NCBI RefSeq assembly: GCF_014651775.1
Contig: NZ_BMXN01000008.1
Coordinates: 62,001-126,000, forward strand
Source of the DNA: Vreelandella hamiltonii
GTDB taxonomy: Bacteria > Pseudomonadota > Gammaproteobacteria > Pseudomonadales > Halomonadaceae
Length of the DNA stretch: 64,000 nucleotides
Direction of reading: 5' to 3'
The position numbers and the translations under genes were made by a program. Positions 16,951-25,602 of the stretch are shown here, one piece after another. Under the pieces are notes generated by a model. That model was not told the origin of the DNA and did not search any database. It saw nothing but the letters and a program-made list of their open reading frames with translations. Every line of letters starts with the position of its first letter. Positions within the stretch are counted from its first letter, which is position 1.

Positions 16951-18054
16951 TCAGCTCGGCCTTGTCGATGGCTCGCTGCTGTCGCCCGCCTTCTGAGCAG
17001 CCACCTCTTCCTCGCTCAGCGACTGTCCCTTGACCTCTTCGTACCACAAGTTGTGGTGCTCCTTGGCCCAGGTTTCGTCCACGTAGCCGGTGGTCATGCC
17101 CTCCAGCGACCCTTCGGTCCCTACCGTACCGATGTAGATGTGCCCCAGCGCCACGGCAGTCAAGCCCAGCGCGCCCACGGCATGGATGATGTTGGCCCAC
17201 TGCATGGTATCGCGGCTCTGCCCGTAGTTCGGGAAGTCGAGCACGAAGCCACTGGCCACGACCAACAGCCCTGCGGTAGCCAGCAGCCAGTACCAGGCTT
17301 TTTCACCGCCGTTGGCAAAGCCTGCATCCGGGTGGCCTTTACCGACCAGGCCGCCGCCCTGCTTGAACCACTGCAGGTCATGCTTCTTGGGGATATTGTC
17401 CTTCAGCAGCTTGACCAGCAGCACGATCAGCAGGATGCCGAACAGTGGCCCCAGGTAGTTGTGGAGCACCTTGGAGGCCGCAATCATCCAGGCCCATACC
17501 GCGTCGCCAAACAGCGAGCGGAAGACGAACTTGCCATACAGCAGGTTGAGACCGGTCAGCGCCAGGGTGATGAACAGCGTCGCCACCGTCCAGTGCAGCG
17601 CGCGCATGAACAGCGGCCAGCGCAGCAGCTTGCGGCCGGTACGCGGCTCGTCCAGATGCTTGCGGCCAATCACCAGGTAGAACAGCGTGATCACGCTGGC
17701 CATGCCCAGAATGGCAATCAGGCCAAATGGCGAGACCCAGCGATTGCGCAGAATCCGCCACGTTTCACCGCTGGCGTTGATCAGATTGTAGTTGCTGTCG
17801 TGACGCGAATCACGATAGTTCGGGCCGGTTTCACCGCTGCGTACCTGGCGCCACTGCTCGGCCGTAATGCCAGGGGCGGCGGTGGACATTTCCCGTTGCG
17901 GGTCCGCCTGGGCCACGGCCAGCTGGCTCACACCGAGGCTGGCGACCAGCAGTAGCAGCATCAGGCACAGGTGCCAGATACGCTTCAACCCACGGGCGGC
18001 ATGCCCGTTGGCCGATGCAGGCATTTCAACGGTGGTCATGGTCATTGTGGTCAT
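16951..18054 (-). CDS. fdhC: Formate dehydrogenase gamma subunit (cytochrome b)
   Basis: 367-residue membrane subunit that anchors the complex and passes electrons from the Fe-S subunit to quinone through b-type haem. It has an N-terminal hydrophobic leader (about 25-48) and a periplasmic segment with NLINASGETWRILRN. Four transmembrane helices follow: FGLIAILGMASVITLFYLV, the HWTVATLFITLALTGL region, LGPLFGILLIVLLVKLL, and WYWLLATAGLLVVASGF with a last helix containing HAVGALGLTAVALGHIYIG. Histidines in MRALHW, KVLHNY and LGHIY are likely haem ligands. A strong AAGGAGG lies 6 nt before the ATG. Confidence 0.9.
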   Translation of the reverse strand: MTTMTMTTVEMPASANGHAARGLKRIWHLCLMLLLLVASLGVSQLAVAQADPQREMSTAAPGITAEQWRQVRSGETGPNYRDSRHDSNYNLINASGETWRILRNRWVSPFGLIAILGMASVITLFYLVIGRKHLDEPRTGRKLLRWPLFMRALHWTVATLFITLALTGLNLLYGKFVFRSLFGDAVWAWMIAASKVLHNYLGPLFGILLIVLLVKLLKDNIPKKHDLQWFKQGGGLVGKGHPDAGFANGGEKAWYWLLATAGLLVVASGFVLDFPNYGQSRDTMQWANIIHAVGALGLTAVALGHIYIGTVGTEGSLEGMTTGYVDETWAKEHHNLWYEEVKGQSLSEEEVAAQKAGDSSEPSTRPS

Positions 18055-18065
18055 GACACGCCTCC

Positions 18066-18680
18066 TTAGCCTTTACGGGCAGCATCGTAGGCAAGGTTGT
18101 CGGTGCTGGCCTGGGGATTGTTCGACCACGCTCCATCCGGGTGGCCACGATGGACGACACGCTGACGGAAGATGTCGGCAACGTCCTGCGCATCACCTGC
18201 CAGCAGCGCTTTGGTCGAGCACATCTCGGCGCACAGCGGCAGCTTGCCTTCGGCAATACGGTTGGAACCGTACTTCTGGTACTCCTCTTCCTTGCTTTCT
18301 GCCGGGCCGCCTGCGCAGAAGGTGCACTTGTCCATCTTGCCGCGCTCGCCAAAGGCGTTCTGCTTGGGGAACTGGGGTGCGCCGAAGGGGCAGGCATACA
18401 GGCAGTAGCCGCAGCCGATGCACAGGTCCTTGTCGTGCAGCACGATACCGTCGTCGGTCTTGTAGAAGCAGTCGGTGGGACAGACAGCCATGCAAGGGGC
18501 GTCGTCACAGTGCATGCAGGCCACCGAAATCGACATTTCGCTGGCTTCACCGTCGTTCAGCGTGACCACGCGGCGGCGCTGAATGCCCCACTCGACGTCG
18601 TTGGCATTTTTACAGGCGGTGACGCAGCCGTTGCATTCGATGCAGCGCTCGGCATCACACATGAATTTCATTTGAGCCAT
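18066..18680 (-). CDS. fdhB: Formate dehydrogenase beta subunit (4Fe-4S)
   Basis: 204-residue electron-transfer subunit between the catalytic and membrane subunits. It carries four cysteine clusters for four [4Fe-4S] centres: CIECNGCVTACK, CMHCDDAPCMAVCP, CIGCGYCLYACP, and the spaced CTFC...CAEMC set. There is no C-terminal transmembrane helix, unlike E. coli FdnH, matching the shorter FDH3-type beta subunits. The start at 18680 is supported by GAGGAG. The gap to the gamma gene is 11 nt. Confidence 0.92.
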   Translation of the reverse strand: MAQMKFMCDAERCIECNGCVTACKNANDVEWGIQRRRVVTLNDGEASEMSISVACMHCDDAPCMAVCPTDCFYKTDDGIVLHDKDLCIGCGYCLYACPFGAPQFPKQNAFGERGKMDKCTFCAGGPAESKEEEYQKYGSNRIAEGKLPLCAEMCSTKALLAGDAQDVADIFRQRVVHRGHPDGAWSNNPQASTDNLAYDAARKG

Positions 18681-18751
18681 GGTGTTCTCCTCTTGCCGAT
18701 GCGGACATTGCCGCATCGGCCTGCTATCTGGTCGGGTCGCGCGTTATCGGT

Positions 18752-21604
18752 TCAAGCGCGCTCAATACGACAAATGGTGCACTTGGTCTCTTGCATCAGT
18801 GTCACCGGGTCGTAGCCGTAAGTGGTCGCCGTGTTGGCTGCCTCGCCCTGAACATAGGGCGCCGTGCCTTCCGGGTAGCGATCATGCAGGTTCTCGCCCT
18901 GGAAGATGCCGCCAAAGTGGAACGGCATGAAGGCCACCTTGCGATCCACCCTGGGCGTCACCAGGGCTTTCACCTTGACGCGGCCGCCCTCGGCGCCTTC
19001 GACCCAGACATCGTCTCCGTCACGTACGCCGATATCGTTGGCATCGGCAGGGTTCATCTCGACGAACATTTCCTGCTGCAGCTCCGCCAGCCAGGACATG
19101 GAGCGGGTTTCTTCACCCCCACCTTCGTACTCGACCAGGCGGCCAGACGTCAGAATGATCGGGTAGTCCGCGCTGTTGTCACGATCCTGGATGGTCTTGT
19201 AGAGCGTGGGCAGGCGCATGATGGAGTCGAAGTCGTCCCACGTGGGATAACGCTCGACCAGATCACGCCGCGTGGTGTAGAGCGGCTCGCGGTGCTTGGG
19301 CACGGCATCCGGGAAGGTCCACACGACAGCACGGGCCTTGGCATTACCGTAAGGGGCACAGCCGTGTTCGATAGCAACGCGCTGGATACCGCCGGAGAAG
19401 TCGGTTTTCCAGTTTTTACCTTCAGCAGCCTCTTTCTCTTCGGCCGTCAGGTCATCCCACCAGCCCAGGTCTTTCAGCAACTGGTCGTTGAACTCCGGAT
19501 AGCCGTCGTCGATGTCGCCACCTACCGGGGCCGAGCCTTCGGCCAGCAGGTTGACGCCGTTACGCTCGATGCCAAAGCGGGCGCGGAAGCCCATGCCGCC
19601 TTCCATGACCGGAATACTGGTGTCGTAGAGGTTCGGTGAACCCGGGTGACGGAATTCCGGGGTGCCCCAGCAGGGCCACGGCAAACCGTAGTAGTCGCCA
19701 TCCGAGGGGCCACCCTGGGCACGCAGATTTTCAAAGCTGAAGGTATGCCAGTTTTGCTGGTGCTCTTTCAGACGCTCCGGGCTTTGGCCGGTGTAACCCA
19801 CCGTCCACATGCCGCTGTTGATTTCACGCAGAATATCTTCGATCAGCGGCTCGTCGCCGTTCATTTCATAGTTCTTGACCAGCTCATTACCGAAGCCCAG
19901 CTTGCGGGCAAACAGGTACATGATTTCATGATCGGGCTTGGACTCGAACAGCGGCTCGATGACCTGGTCACGCCACTGGATCGAGCGATTGGTGGCGGTA
20001 ACGCTACCGGTGGTTTCGAACTGGGTGGCGGCAGGCAGCAGGTAGACGCCGTCGGTGCGGTCGTGCATGACGGCCGCGACGGTGGGATACGGGTCGACGA
20101 TGACCATCATCTCGAGCTTCTGCATGGCCTTTTGCATTTCAACGCCGCGGGTTTGCGAGTTGACCGCGTGGCCCCAGTAGAACATCGCTTTCAGCGCGGT
20201 GCGCTGGGAGATGTTCTCGTCCTCTTCCAGTACGCCATCCACCCAGCGCGACACGGTGATGCCGTTGGTGTACATGGGTTTGCCGTCGGCGTACTCGGTA
20301 TCGTCGAAACGCCCTTTCAGCCACTCGTACTCTACATCCCATACGGTAGCCCAATGCTGCCATGCTTCTTCGGCCAAACCGTAATAACCCGGCAGTGAAT
20401 CAGACCCCAGGCCCATATCGGTGGCACCCTGTACGTTGTCGTGACCACGCAGGATGTTGGCACCACCGCCCGACTTGCCGATGTTGCCCAGTGCCAGCTC
20501 CAGGATGCAGTAGGCGCGGGTGTTGTTATTGCCGGTGGTGTGCTGAGTACCGCCCATACACCAGATCACACAGCCCGGACGGTTGTCGGAAAGCCGCTTG
20601 GCCACCTCGAACATGTCGGCTTCCGAGACGCCGGTGATGTCTTCCACGACGCTGGGCGGGAACTGGGCGACTTCGGCACGCACTTCATCCATGCCGTAGA
20701 CGCGCTGGTTGATGTATTCGCGGTCTTCCCAGCCGTTTTCGAAAATGTGCCACAACAGGCCCCAGATGTAGGCCACATCGGAGCCAGGGCGGATGCGCAC
20801 GTACTTGTTGGCCTTGGCGGCCGTACGCGTGAAGCGCGGATCGGCAACGATGATGTCGCAGTTATTGCGCTCTTTGGCAATCAGGATGTGCTGCATCGCC
20901 ACCGGGTGGGCTTCACTGGGGTTGGAGCCGATGAACAGCATGGAGCGGCTGTTGTGCATATCGTTGAGCGAGTTGGTCATCGCCCCGTAGCCCCAGGTAT
21001 TGGCCACACCCGCTACCGTGGTGGAGTGGCAGATACGCGCTTGGTGATCGGTGTTGTTGGTACCCCACATGGAGGCGAGCTTGCGCATCAGATACGCCTG
21101 CTCGTTGTTGAACTTGGCCGAGCCCAGCCAGTAGACGCTATCGGGGCCATAGGCGTCCCGCAGTTCCAGCAGCTTGTCGCCGATCTCATTGACGGCGTCG
21201 TCCCAGCTCAGGCGCTGCCATTCACCCGCGACCAGCTTCATCGGGTACTTCAGGCGGCGCGTGGAGTGGCCGTGCTGGCGCAGAGAGGCGCCTTTCGCAC
21301 AGTGGGCGCCACGGTTGATCGGGTGGTCGAAGGCTGGCTCCTGCTTGGTCCAGATGCCCTCCTGCACTTCTGCATACACGCCACACCCCACTGAACAGTG
21401 GGAGCAGATGGTGCGTTTGGTTTCGACGGGGGAGTCGAGCACCGGGGTCTTGTTCGCCGCTTCGGTGCGCTGCATCATCGGCGCGCCCATGAAACCAACC
21501 GCCGCAACACCGGCCGTACCCGCGCCGGTACGCTTGAGGAATTGGCGACGAGAGATACCCAGCCCAGACGCGGCCGGAGCTTGAGTTTTACGAGTTAAGC
21601 GCAT
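18752..21604 (-). CDS. fdhA: Formate dehydrogenase alpha subunit, Cys-type, Tat-exported
   Basis: 950-residue catalytic subunit that oxidises formate to CO2 at a Mo (or W) bis-pterin centre. A twin-arginine signal (SRRQFLKR, residues 18-25) directs folded export. A [4Fe-4S] motif follows (C67, C70, C74, C102). The metal ligand is cysteine C192 in ARICHSTTVAG, where selenocysteine enzymes have Sec, so no SECIS element is needed. Mo-bis-pterin blocks such as GSNPSEAHPV and RPGSDVAYIWGLL follow, with a C-terminal molydopterin-binding domain ending in CTICRIERA. AGGAG precedes the ATG. It is the fifth gene of the operon. Confidence 0.95.
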   Translation of the reverse strand: MRLTRKTQAPAASGLGISRRQFLKRTGAGTAGVAAVGFMGAPMMQRTEAANKTPVLDSPVETKRTICSHCSVGCGVYAEVQEGIWTKQEPAFDHPINRGAHCAKGASLRQHGHSTRRLKYPMKLVAGEWQRLSWDDAVNEIGDKLLELRDAYGPDSVYWLGSAKFNNEQAYLMRKLASMWGTNNTDHQARICHSTTVAGVANTWGYGAMTNSLNDMHNSRSMLFIGSNPSEAHPVAMQHILIAKERNNCDIIVADPRFTRTAAKANKYVRIRPGSDVAYIWGLLWHIFENGWEDREYINQRVYGMDEVRAEVAQFPPSVVEDITGVSEADMFEVAKRLSDNRPGCVIWCMGGTQHTTGNNNTRAYCILELALGNIGKSGGGANILRGHDNVQGATDMGLGSDSLPGYYGLAEEAWQHWATVWDVEYEWLKGRFDDTEYADGKPMYTNGITVSRWVDGVLEEDENISQRTALKAMFYWGHAVNSQTRGVEMQKAMQKLEMMVIVDPYPTVAAVMHDRTDGVYLLPAATQFETTGSVTATNRSIQWRDQVIEPLFESKPDHEIMYLFARKLGFGNELVKNYEMNGDEPLIEDILREINSGMWTVGYTGQSPERLKEHQQNWHTFSFENLRAQGGPSDGDYYGLPWPCWGTPEFRHPGSPNLYDTSIPVMEGGMGFRARFGIERNGVNLLAEGSAPVGGDIDDGYPEFNDQLLKDLGWWDDLTAEEKEAAEGKNWKTDFSGGIQRVAIEHGCAPYGNAKARAVVWTFPDAVPKHREPLYTTRRDLVERYPTWDDFDSIMRLPTLYKTIQDRDNSADYPIILTSGRLVEYEGGGEETRSMSWLAELQQEMFVEMNPADANDIGVRDGDDVWVEGAEGGRVKVKALVTPRVDRKVAFMPFHFGGIFQGENLHDRYPEGTAPYVQGEAANTATTYGYDPVTLMQETKCTICRIERA

Positions 21605-21627
21605 GGCAAATCTCCTGATGGTCGCCG

Positions 21628-21831
21628 TCAGTCACGCAGCGAGGCGTAGTAGGCACGAACGTGATCCGTCTCGCGGTAATTCACCGACTGGGCTTCACGT
21701 TGGCTGGGCGTCTTGTCGCTCGCCTGTACGAGGGTAACGTGACCGACCGCCGCTGCCGCACCTGCTGCTGCGGTGCCCAGGCCAACGGTCTTCATGAACC
21801 GACGCCGTTCAGGGTTATGTGACGTGTGCAT
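21628..21831 (-). CDS. Small Tat-signal protein of formate dehydrogenase operons
   Basis: 67-residue protein that is almost entirely a twin-arginine signal (ERRRFMKTVGLGTAAAGAAAAVG, about residues 8-30) followed by a 35-residue polar tail (NYRETDHVRAYYASLRD). The ATG at 21831 has GGAG 6 nt upstream; longer starts to 21885 are less likely. Proteins of this type are often found just upstream of Tat-exported formate dehydrogenases, and their role is not established. The mature part is too short to be an enzyme; it may be a small periplasmic subunit or assembly partner. Confidence 0.8.
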   Translation of the reverse strand: MHTSHNPERRRFMKTVGLGTAAAGAAAAVGHVTLVQASDKTPSQREAQSVNYRETDHVRAYYASLRD

Positions 21832-21901
21832 AGGGTTCTCCACTGTCATGCTTGTTATGCTTGGGCCGCTGGCCCGGCTATTCACTGACCGCGAACCAGG
21901 G

Positions 21902-22513
21902 TCAGGTCACGAGTCGTACTGGCTGATGGGCGGCTCGGTCGCTGATACGCGCCTGCTCGCTCTCCATGAAGGCACTGCCTAGCGCGCCCAGCGCGGCATA
22001 GAAGGCAGTCTCCACGTCAGCCACATCGTCGAAGCAGCGCTTTGCCCAGGGGGCCAAGTGCTGCTGAAAAAAAGCTACCTGCTCATGTGCCTGGGCTTCT
22101 ACCAGCATGCCCATGACTTCACACACGGCGGCAAGGTGATCCTCGGGCTCATGGGTGCGTTCACTGCGCTCGAAGCCCAGCACCCTCAGGTCACGGCGCA
22201 GCGCCACCAGCGCGGCTTCCATGAGCTCACCCTGCTGATACCAGGAGGCATAAGGCACGATATCGCCCTGAATGACGCCCACCAGATGGCGAAAGTGGGC
22301 GCGCTGCAGTCGCTCGGGGTCGGCCTGGGCGGCTGCCTTGGCAAGGCCAGCCCAGCATTCGGCCAGCCGCGTGCCGTCCTGTTCTACCTCCAGCTCGGCC
22401 AGCCAGGCCAGGAGCTCGACGTCGGGCGACTGGCGCAACAGCCGTGCCAGCAGCTGGTAGATATCCCCGCGCAGCGCGTCGACCTCGCTGAGCATCGCCT
22501 CGGTTTCACTCAT
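21902..22513 (-). CDS. TorD/DmsD-family chaperone for the formate dehydrogenase
   Basis: 203-residue all-helical cytoplasmic protein of the TorD family, which binds Tat signal peptides of molybdoenzymes and guards them until cofactor loading. The features seen are YQLLARLLRQSPD at the N-terminus and the family signature VPYASWYQQGELM, followed by a conserved EPEDHLAAVCEVMGML helix (E-P-x-D-H motif). Its position between the ferredoxin and the catalytic gene supports a role specific to this FDH. The gap to the preceding gene is 4 nt. Confidence 0.9.
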   Translation of the reverse strand: MSETEAMLSEVDALRGDIYQLLARLLRQSPDVELLAWLAELEVEQDGTRLAECWAGLAKAAAQADPERLQRAHFRHLVGVIQGDIVPYASWYQQGELMEAALVALRRDLRVLGFERSERTHEPEDHLAAVCEVMGMLVEAQAHEQVAFFQQHLAPWAKRCFDDVADVETAFYAALGALGSAFMESEQARISDRAAHQPVRLVT

Positions 22514-22517
22514 GGCG

Positions 22518-24233
22518 TTACACCTTCAACTGCGCGTCAGGGTCGCGCATCATGGTTTTCCAGACGTCTTTCACGCGGCAGTCTTCACACATTTCCAGAC
22601 GCGCCAGCGCATCGCCGGCAAAATAGGGGTGATTGGCCAACTTGGTTTTCATGGCGGCCACCGTGCTGACCGTCGCGAACGGTTTGCCACAGCCGATACA
22701 CTCAAAGGCAGGCTCTTCATGGCACACGTGGCGCGTTTCACGGGCAGGCGCGGCCAGAAAACCAGGCACCAGCGTGATGGCATTTTCCGGGCACGCCTGT
22801 TCGCACAGGCCACACTGCACGCAGTCGGCTTCCAGGAAGCTGAGCACCGGCGTATCGCCGCCTGCCTGCAACGCGGGTGTCGGGCAGTTGCTGACGCAGG
22901 CATAGCACAACGTACAGGCGCTGCTATCCACGTCGATGCCGCCGTAGGCCGCGCCTTCCGGCAGCGCTTGACGCTCGCCGCTGGGGGTTCCCAGCGCGGC
23001 CAGGCGTGCCAGTACCTGATTCAATCGCGTGCGCTTGTTGGGCTCGCGAAAGCTGACGGCAGTGTCACTCAACGGCAGCAGGCTGGGCAGAGCATCGCGC
23101 GCGTCAGTGGCGTTGGCCGCCACCAGCTGGATACGTTCGACGGCGTGGCCAAGCGCTGCCAGCAACCCATGGGCCAGCGCTACCTGATGGTTCAGAAAGG
23201 TGCTCAAACGGGGCGGCATGCCCTCGTGAAGCTGAATACGTACTTCAGAGGCGCCGCTGGCCAAGGCCGTCAGCCACTGGTCGTGGCCAGCCGCGCCCAA
23301 CTCTTCCAGCGGCACATCGATGAGATGGCCTGGCGTGACCACGCCCGCCTGGCGCTCTTGCTCCAGAGTATCGTGAGTAACGAAGCGCAGCACGGGCACT
23401 TCGCCCCCCGCTTCGCGGTAGGCGTCGAGCCACGCGGCCAGCGTATCCTGCTGACGGCGCGTTTCGGGCAGCCTGAACTCGATGGCACCGGTGGGGCAGG
23501 CGCTGGTGCAACTACCGACGCCCTGGCACAGAAAGGGATCTATCTCGATGCGGGACTCGATACGCCCCTTGATGCTGGTGATGGCATCCGCCGGGCAGAC
23601 GTCCAGGCAGCGGGTACACCCGACGTTGCCACTGGCCGAATGCGCGCACAGGTCGGTATTGACCTGGAAGTAACGGGGCTTGTCGAACTCGCCTACCAGC
23701 TCGACGGCACTCTCCAGCACTTGCTGGCGCTGCTCATCGGCAGCCTCGGGAGCGAGTCGTAAATAGCCAGGCGGCGGCAGTTCCCATGGCATCGCGGGCA
23801 GCATGTCGGGGGCCGTCAGGTCCAGCACGACATCGAAGGCGTCACGCTCGACCAGCACTTGTGCCAGATCCAGCGTTTCACCCTGTGAAAACGGCACCTG
23901 AAGATGAAACGCGCCCAGATGCCCGGTGATAGTGAGCTGCGCCAGCTGCTCGGCACTCAAGGGCTGCTCGATGACGGGCTCACTGCCCGCCGGCAGCTCG
24001 GCGGCGTCGTTCAAGGTCAGTAGCGTCAGAGATGCCAGCCCCTGATGCTGCAGCGCGCGAGCGGCGGCTATCACAGGTTGAACGGCACCGATCAGCACCA
24101 CGTGTCCACGACTATGGTAGGTAACGTTGGCGGGGGTCAGATTGACTGGCCAAGAGATACGCCGACGCACCGCTTCACGAGCGGCCGCGTTGCGCTGGTC
24201 GTCAATCGACGCCAGTTGGATTCGTTGGTTCAT
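22518..24233 (-). CDS. Polyferredoxin-like 4Fe-4S protein of the formate dehydrogenase operon
   Basis: 571-residue cytoplasmic Fe-S protein. It has four ferredoxin-type motifs: CTRCLDVCPADAI, CQGVGSCTSACPTGAI, CTLCYACVSNCPTPAL and CVQCGLCEQACPENAI. Near the C-terminus are two further CxxC pairs (CIGCGKPF, CEDCRV) that could bind zinc or another cluster. The N-terminal 200 residues contain a VVLIGAVQP-like nucleotide-fold start. Such proteins co-occur with TorD and DUF3305/3306 genes next to formate dehydrogenases. Likely roles are electron delivery or enzyme maturation, but the partner is unknown. The ATG at 24233 lies just downstream of tandem 12-bp repeats. Confidence 0.85.
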   Translation of the reverse strand: MNQRIQLASIDDQRNAAAREAVRRRISWPVNLTPANVTYHSRGHVVLIGAVQPVIAAARALQHQGLASLTLLTLNDAAELPAGSEPVIEQPLSAEQLAQLTITGHLGAFHLQVPFSQGETLDLAQVLVERDAFDVVLDLTAPDMLPAMPWELPPPGYLRLAPEAADEQRQQVLESAVELVGEFDKPRYFQVNTDLCAHSASGNVGCTRCLDVCPADAITSIKGRIESRIEIDPFLCQGVGSCTSACPTGAIEFRLPETRRQQDTLAAWLDAYREAGGEVPVLRFVTHDTLEQERQAGVVTPGHLIDVPLEELGAAGHDQWLTALASGASEVRIQLHEGMPPRLSTFLNHQVALAHGLLAALGHAVERIQLVAANATDARDALPSLLPLSDTAVSFREPNKRTRLNQVLARLAALGTPSGERQALPEGAAYGGIDVDSSACTLCYACVSNCPTPALQAGGDTPVLSFLEADCVQCGLCEQACPENAITLVPGFLAAPARETRHVCHEEPAFECIGCGKPFATVSTVAAMKTKLANHPYFAGDALARLEMCEDCRVKDVWKTMMRDPDAQLKV

Positions 24234-24247
24234 GCACGCTCACGGTC

Positions 24248-24293
24248 AATGGGTCGTTCTTATTATTTGAATGGTCGTTTTAATGGTCATTTT
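24248..24293. promoter_or_regulatory. Tandem 12-bp repeats upstream of the 4Fe-4S gene
   Basis: Two contiguous 12-bp copies, AATGGTCGTTTT (24270-24281) and AATGGTCATTTT (24282-24293), differ at one base. A third, looser copy (AATGGGTCGTTCTT) is at 24248-24261. They begin 15 nt from the start codon of the Fe-S protein gene within a 198-bp gap that splits the operon. The layout is that of a regulator binding array, but no protein is known to bind. Confidence 0.45.
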
Positions 24294-24431
24294 GACACAA
24301 GTGCGGTGTAACGCCACCTCCCTTATGCCTTCAGCGTATGGTGCTATGCCGCCTTTTGCCACTTTCATTGGTCGTATCACTGTCAACGGTGGCCCGCTAG
24401 GCCAACGCTAACTCCATGATAAAAAAGACAA

Positions 24432-25022
24432 CTATCGTTCAGGACGCTCACTGTGAGCGTGATGAGGCAAATCAGACTGGTCGTCTAGATCGAGTCTTTG
24501 TACAAAACTGTCATCACTTGTGCAAGTCGTCTCCTCCTGGGCAAGGGACGTCGCCTGCGTTTCTTGCGGTCCTGCTGCGCGCGCCTCGTCTTCCTGGGGC
24601 GCCTCGATGGCCTCTTCCGCCTGGTGAGCCCACCGCCGGAGCTTGCCTGCCAACTCGCTGGCCATGGGTTTCAACTGCTGCGTATAGTCGGCATCGTAAT
24701 CATCCAGCCCGTCACGCACGTTGTAGTTGCCGGTAGCCCACAGTCGGCGCAGGGCACGGCGGCGCAGCGTCGAACTGACCCCCGCCGCCATGAAGACACT
24801 GAAGTCGCTTCCTGCGGGCAAGGTATCAGGGTCGGGGAGCGTATCGTCCAGGCTGCCGGGCGCGGGTGCCGGGGGCTCAGCGGGGTCGGCCGGGGCTTCC
24901 TGCTGCTGGTGTGCTTCAGGCAGCACAGACGCTTCCTCGCTTGCCTGGGCAGGCTCGGGTGCCATGACGGCATCGCTCTCAAGGCCACGCTTTTTGCGCG
25001 ACCAACGCTCTAATCGGCTCAT
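24432..25022 (-). CDS. DUF3306 family protein
   Basis: 196-residue protein starting MSRLERWSRKKRG, the conserved opening of DUF3306. A central core (FMAAGVSSTLRRRALRRLWATGNYNVRDGLDDYDADY, about 87-125) is the family signature. Long acidic, Pro/Ala/Gln-rich segments flank it and look disordered. It is found next to DUF3305 in formate dehydrogenase operons of proteobacteria; the function is unknown, presumably assembly. The ATG at 25022 is 4 nt after the DUF3305 stop. Confidence 0.8.
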   Translation of the reverse strand: MSRLERWSRKKRGLESDAVMAPEPAQASEEASVLPEAHQQQEAPADPAEPPAPAPGSLDDTLPDPDTLPAGSDFSVFMAAGVSSTLRRRALRRLWATGNYNVRDGLDDYDADYTQQLKPMASELAGKLRRWAHQAEEAIEAPQEDEARAAGPQETQATSLAQEETTCTSDDSFVQRLDLDDQSDLPHHAHSERPER

Positions 25023-25026
25023 TGGA

Positions 25027-25458
25027 TCACTCCTTGTCGGGCAGCGTCTGGGCGCGGCCTGCCCCTTTGCGTTTTTTCTTGCGCTGCTCCACGGGGGCTT
25101 CTCCATGACGGGCCAGATAGCGTTCGATCCATACCTGAATGGCCAGCGGCATGGGCGCCTCCAGCACCTGCTGTTCGCCATCCAGCCAGCCCGCCGCCAC
25201 GTCCTGGCTCGCGGTAATGGCATCCGGCCTGGCTGGCTGCCCGGTAAACCCGGCGCGCACGAAGAGCCGCGGGGTAGCGGAGGTCAGATTGAAGCGGTAA
25301 GCCGCGCGTTCGGTCATGGAGAGCTGCAGACGCAGCACATGGTCGCCCTGATCACCGGGCACCAGCTCGGTGATACGCCACTGGGTGACGGTAAACGCCC
25401 CCATGGTCTTTCGTTCGGCCACCAGGGTGGCACTAATGGCACGCAGATTATCACTCAT
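25027..25458 (-). CDS. DUF3305 family protein
   Basis: 143-residue protein with the DUF3305 core: VAERKTMGAFTVTQWRITELVPG, then LRLQLSMTERAAYRFNLTSATPRLFV and a late LEAPMPLAIQVWIERYLARHGE. The C-terminus is highly basic (EQRKKKRKGAGR). It is the first gene of the formate dehydrogenase operon and divergent from fdhD across 144 nt. The start at 25458 has AAGGGG upstream. The biochemical role is unknown; constant pairing with DUF3306 and FDH suggests a maturation factor. Confidence 0.82.
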   Translation of the reverse strand: MSDNLRAISATLVAERKTMGAFTVTQWRITELVPGDQGDHVLRLQLSMTERAAYRFNLTSATPRLFVRAGFTGQPARPDAITASQDVAAGWLDGEQQVLEAPMPLAIQVWIERYLARHGEAPVEQRKKKRKGAGRAQTLPDKE

Positions 25459-25602
25459 GAGTTGCCCCTTTAGACCTTGAACGGGTAGACAAGTAAGCCT
25501 TTTGAGCGCCATCATCGTCAACTCAGACTATTTTACTCAACTATTACGTTAAACGCCGCGCCCATCGGGCGAGGCAGTGACGCGGAGCAGTGAGGATTGC
25601 GC

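Noticed and set aside
18752-21604. Selenocysteine formate dehydrogenase
   Set aside because: The metal-ligand position is a normal Cys codon (residue 192) and no in-frame TGA occurs, so no Sec insertion is needed.
22512-23762. 416-codon plus-strand frame over the 4Fe-4S protein
   Set aside because: Antisense to a gene with four ferredoxin motifs; composition typical of GC-rich antisense frames.
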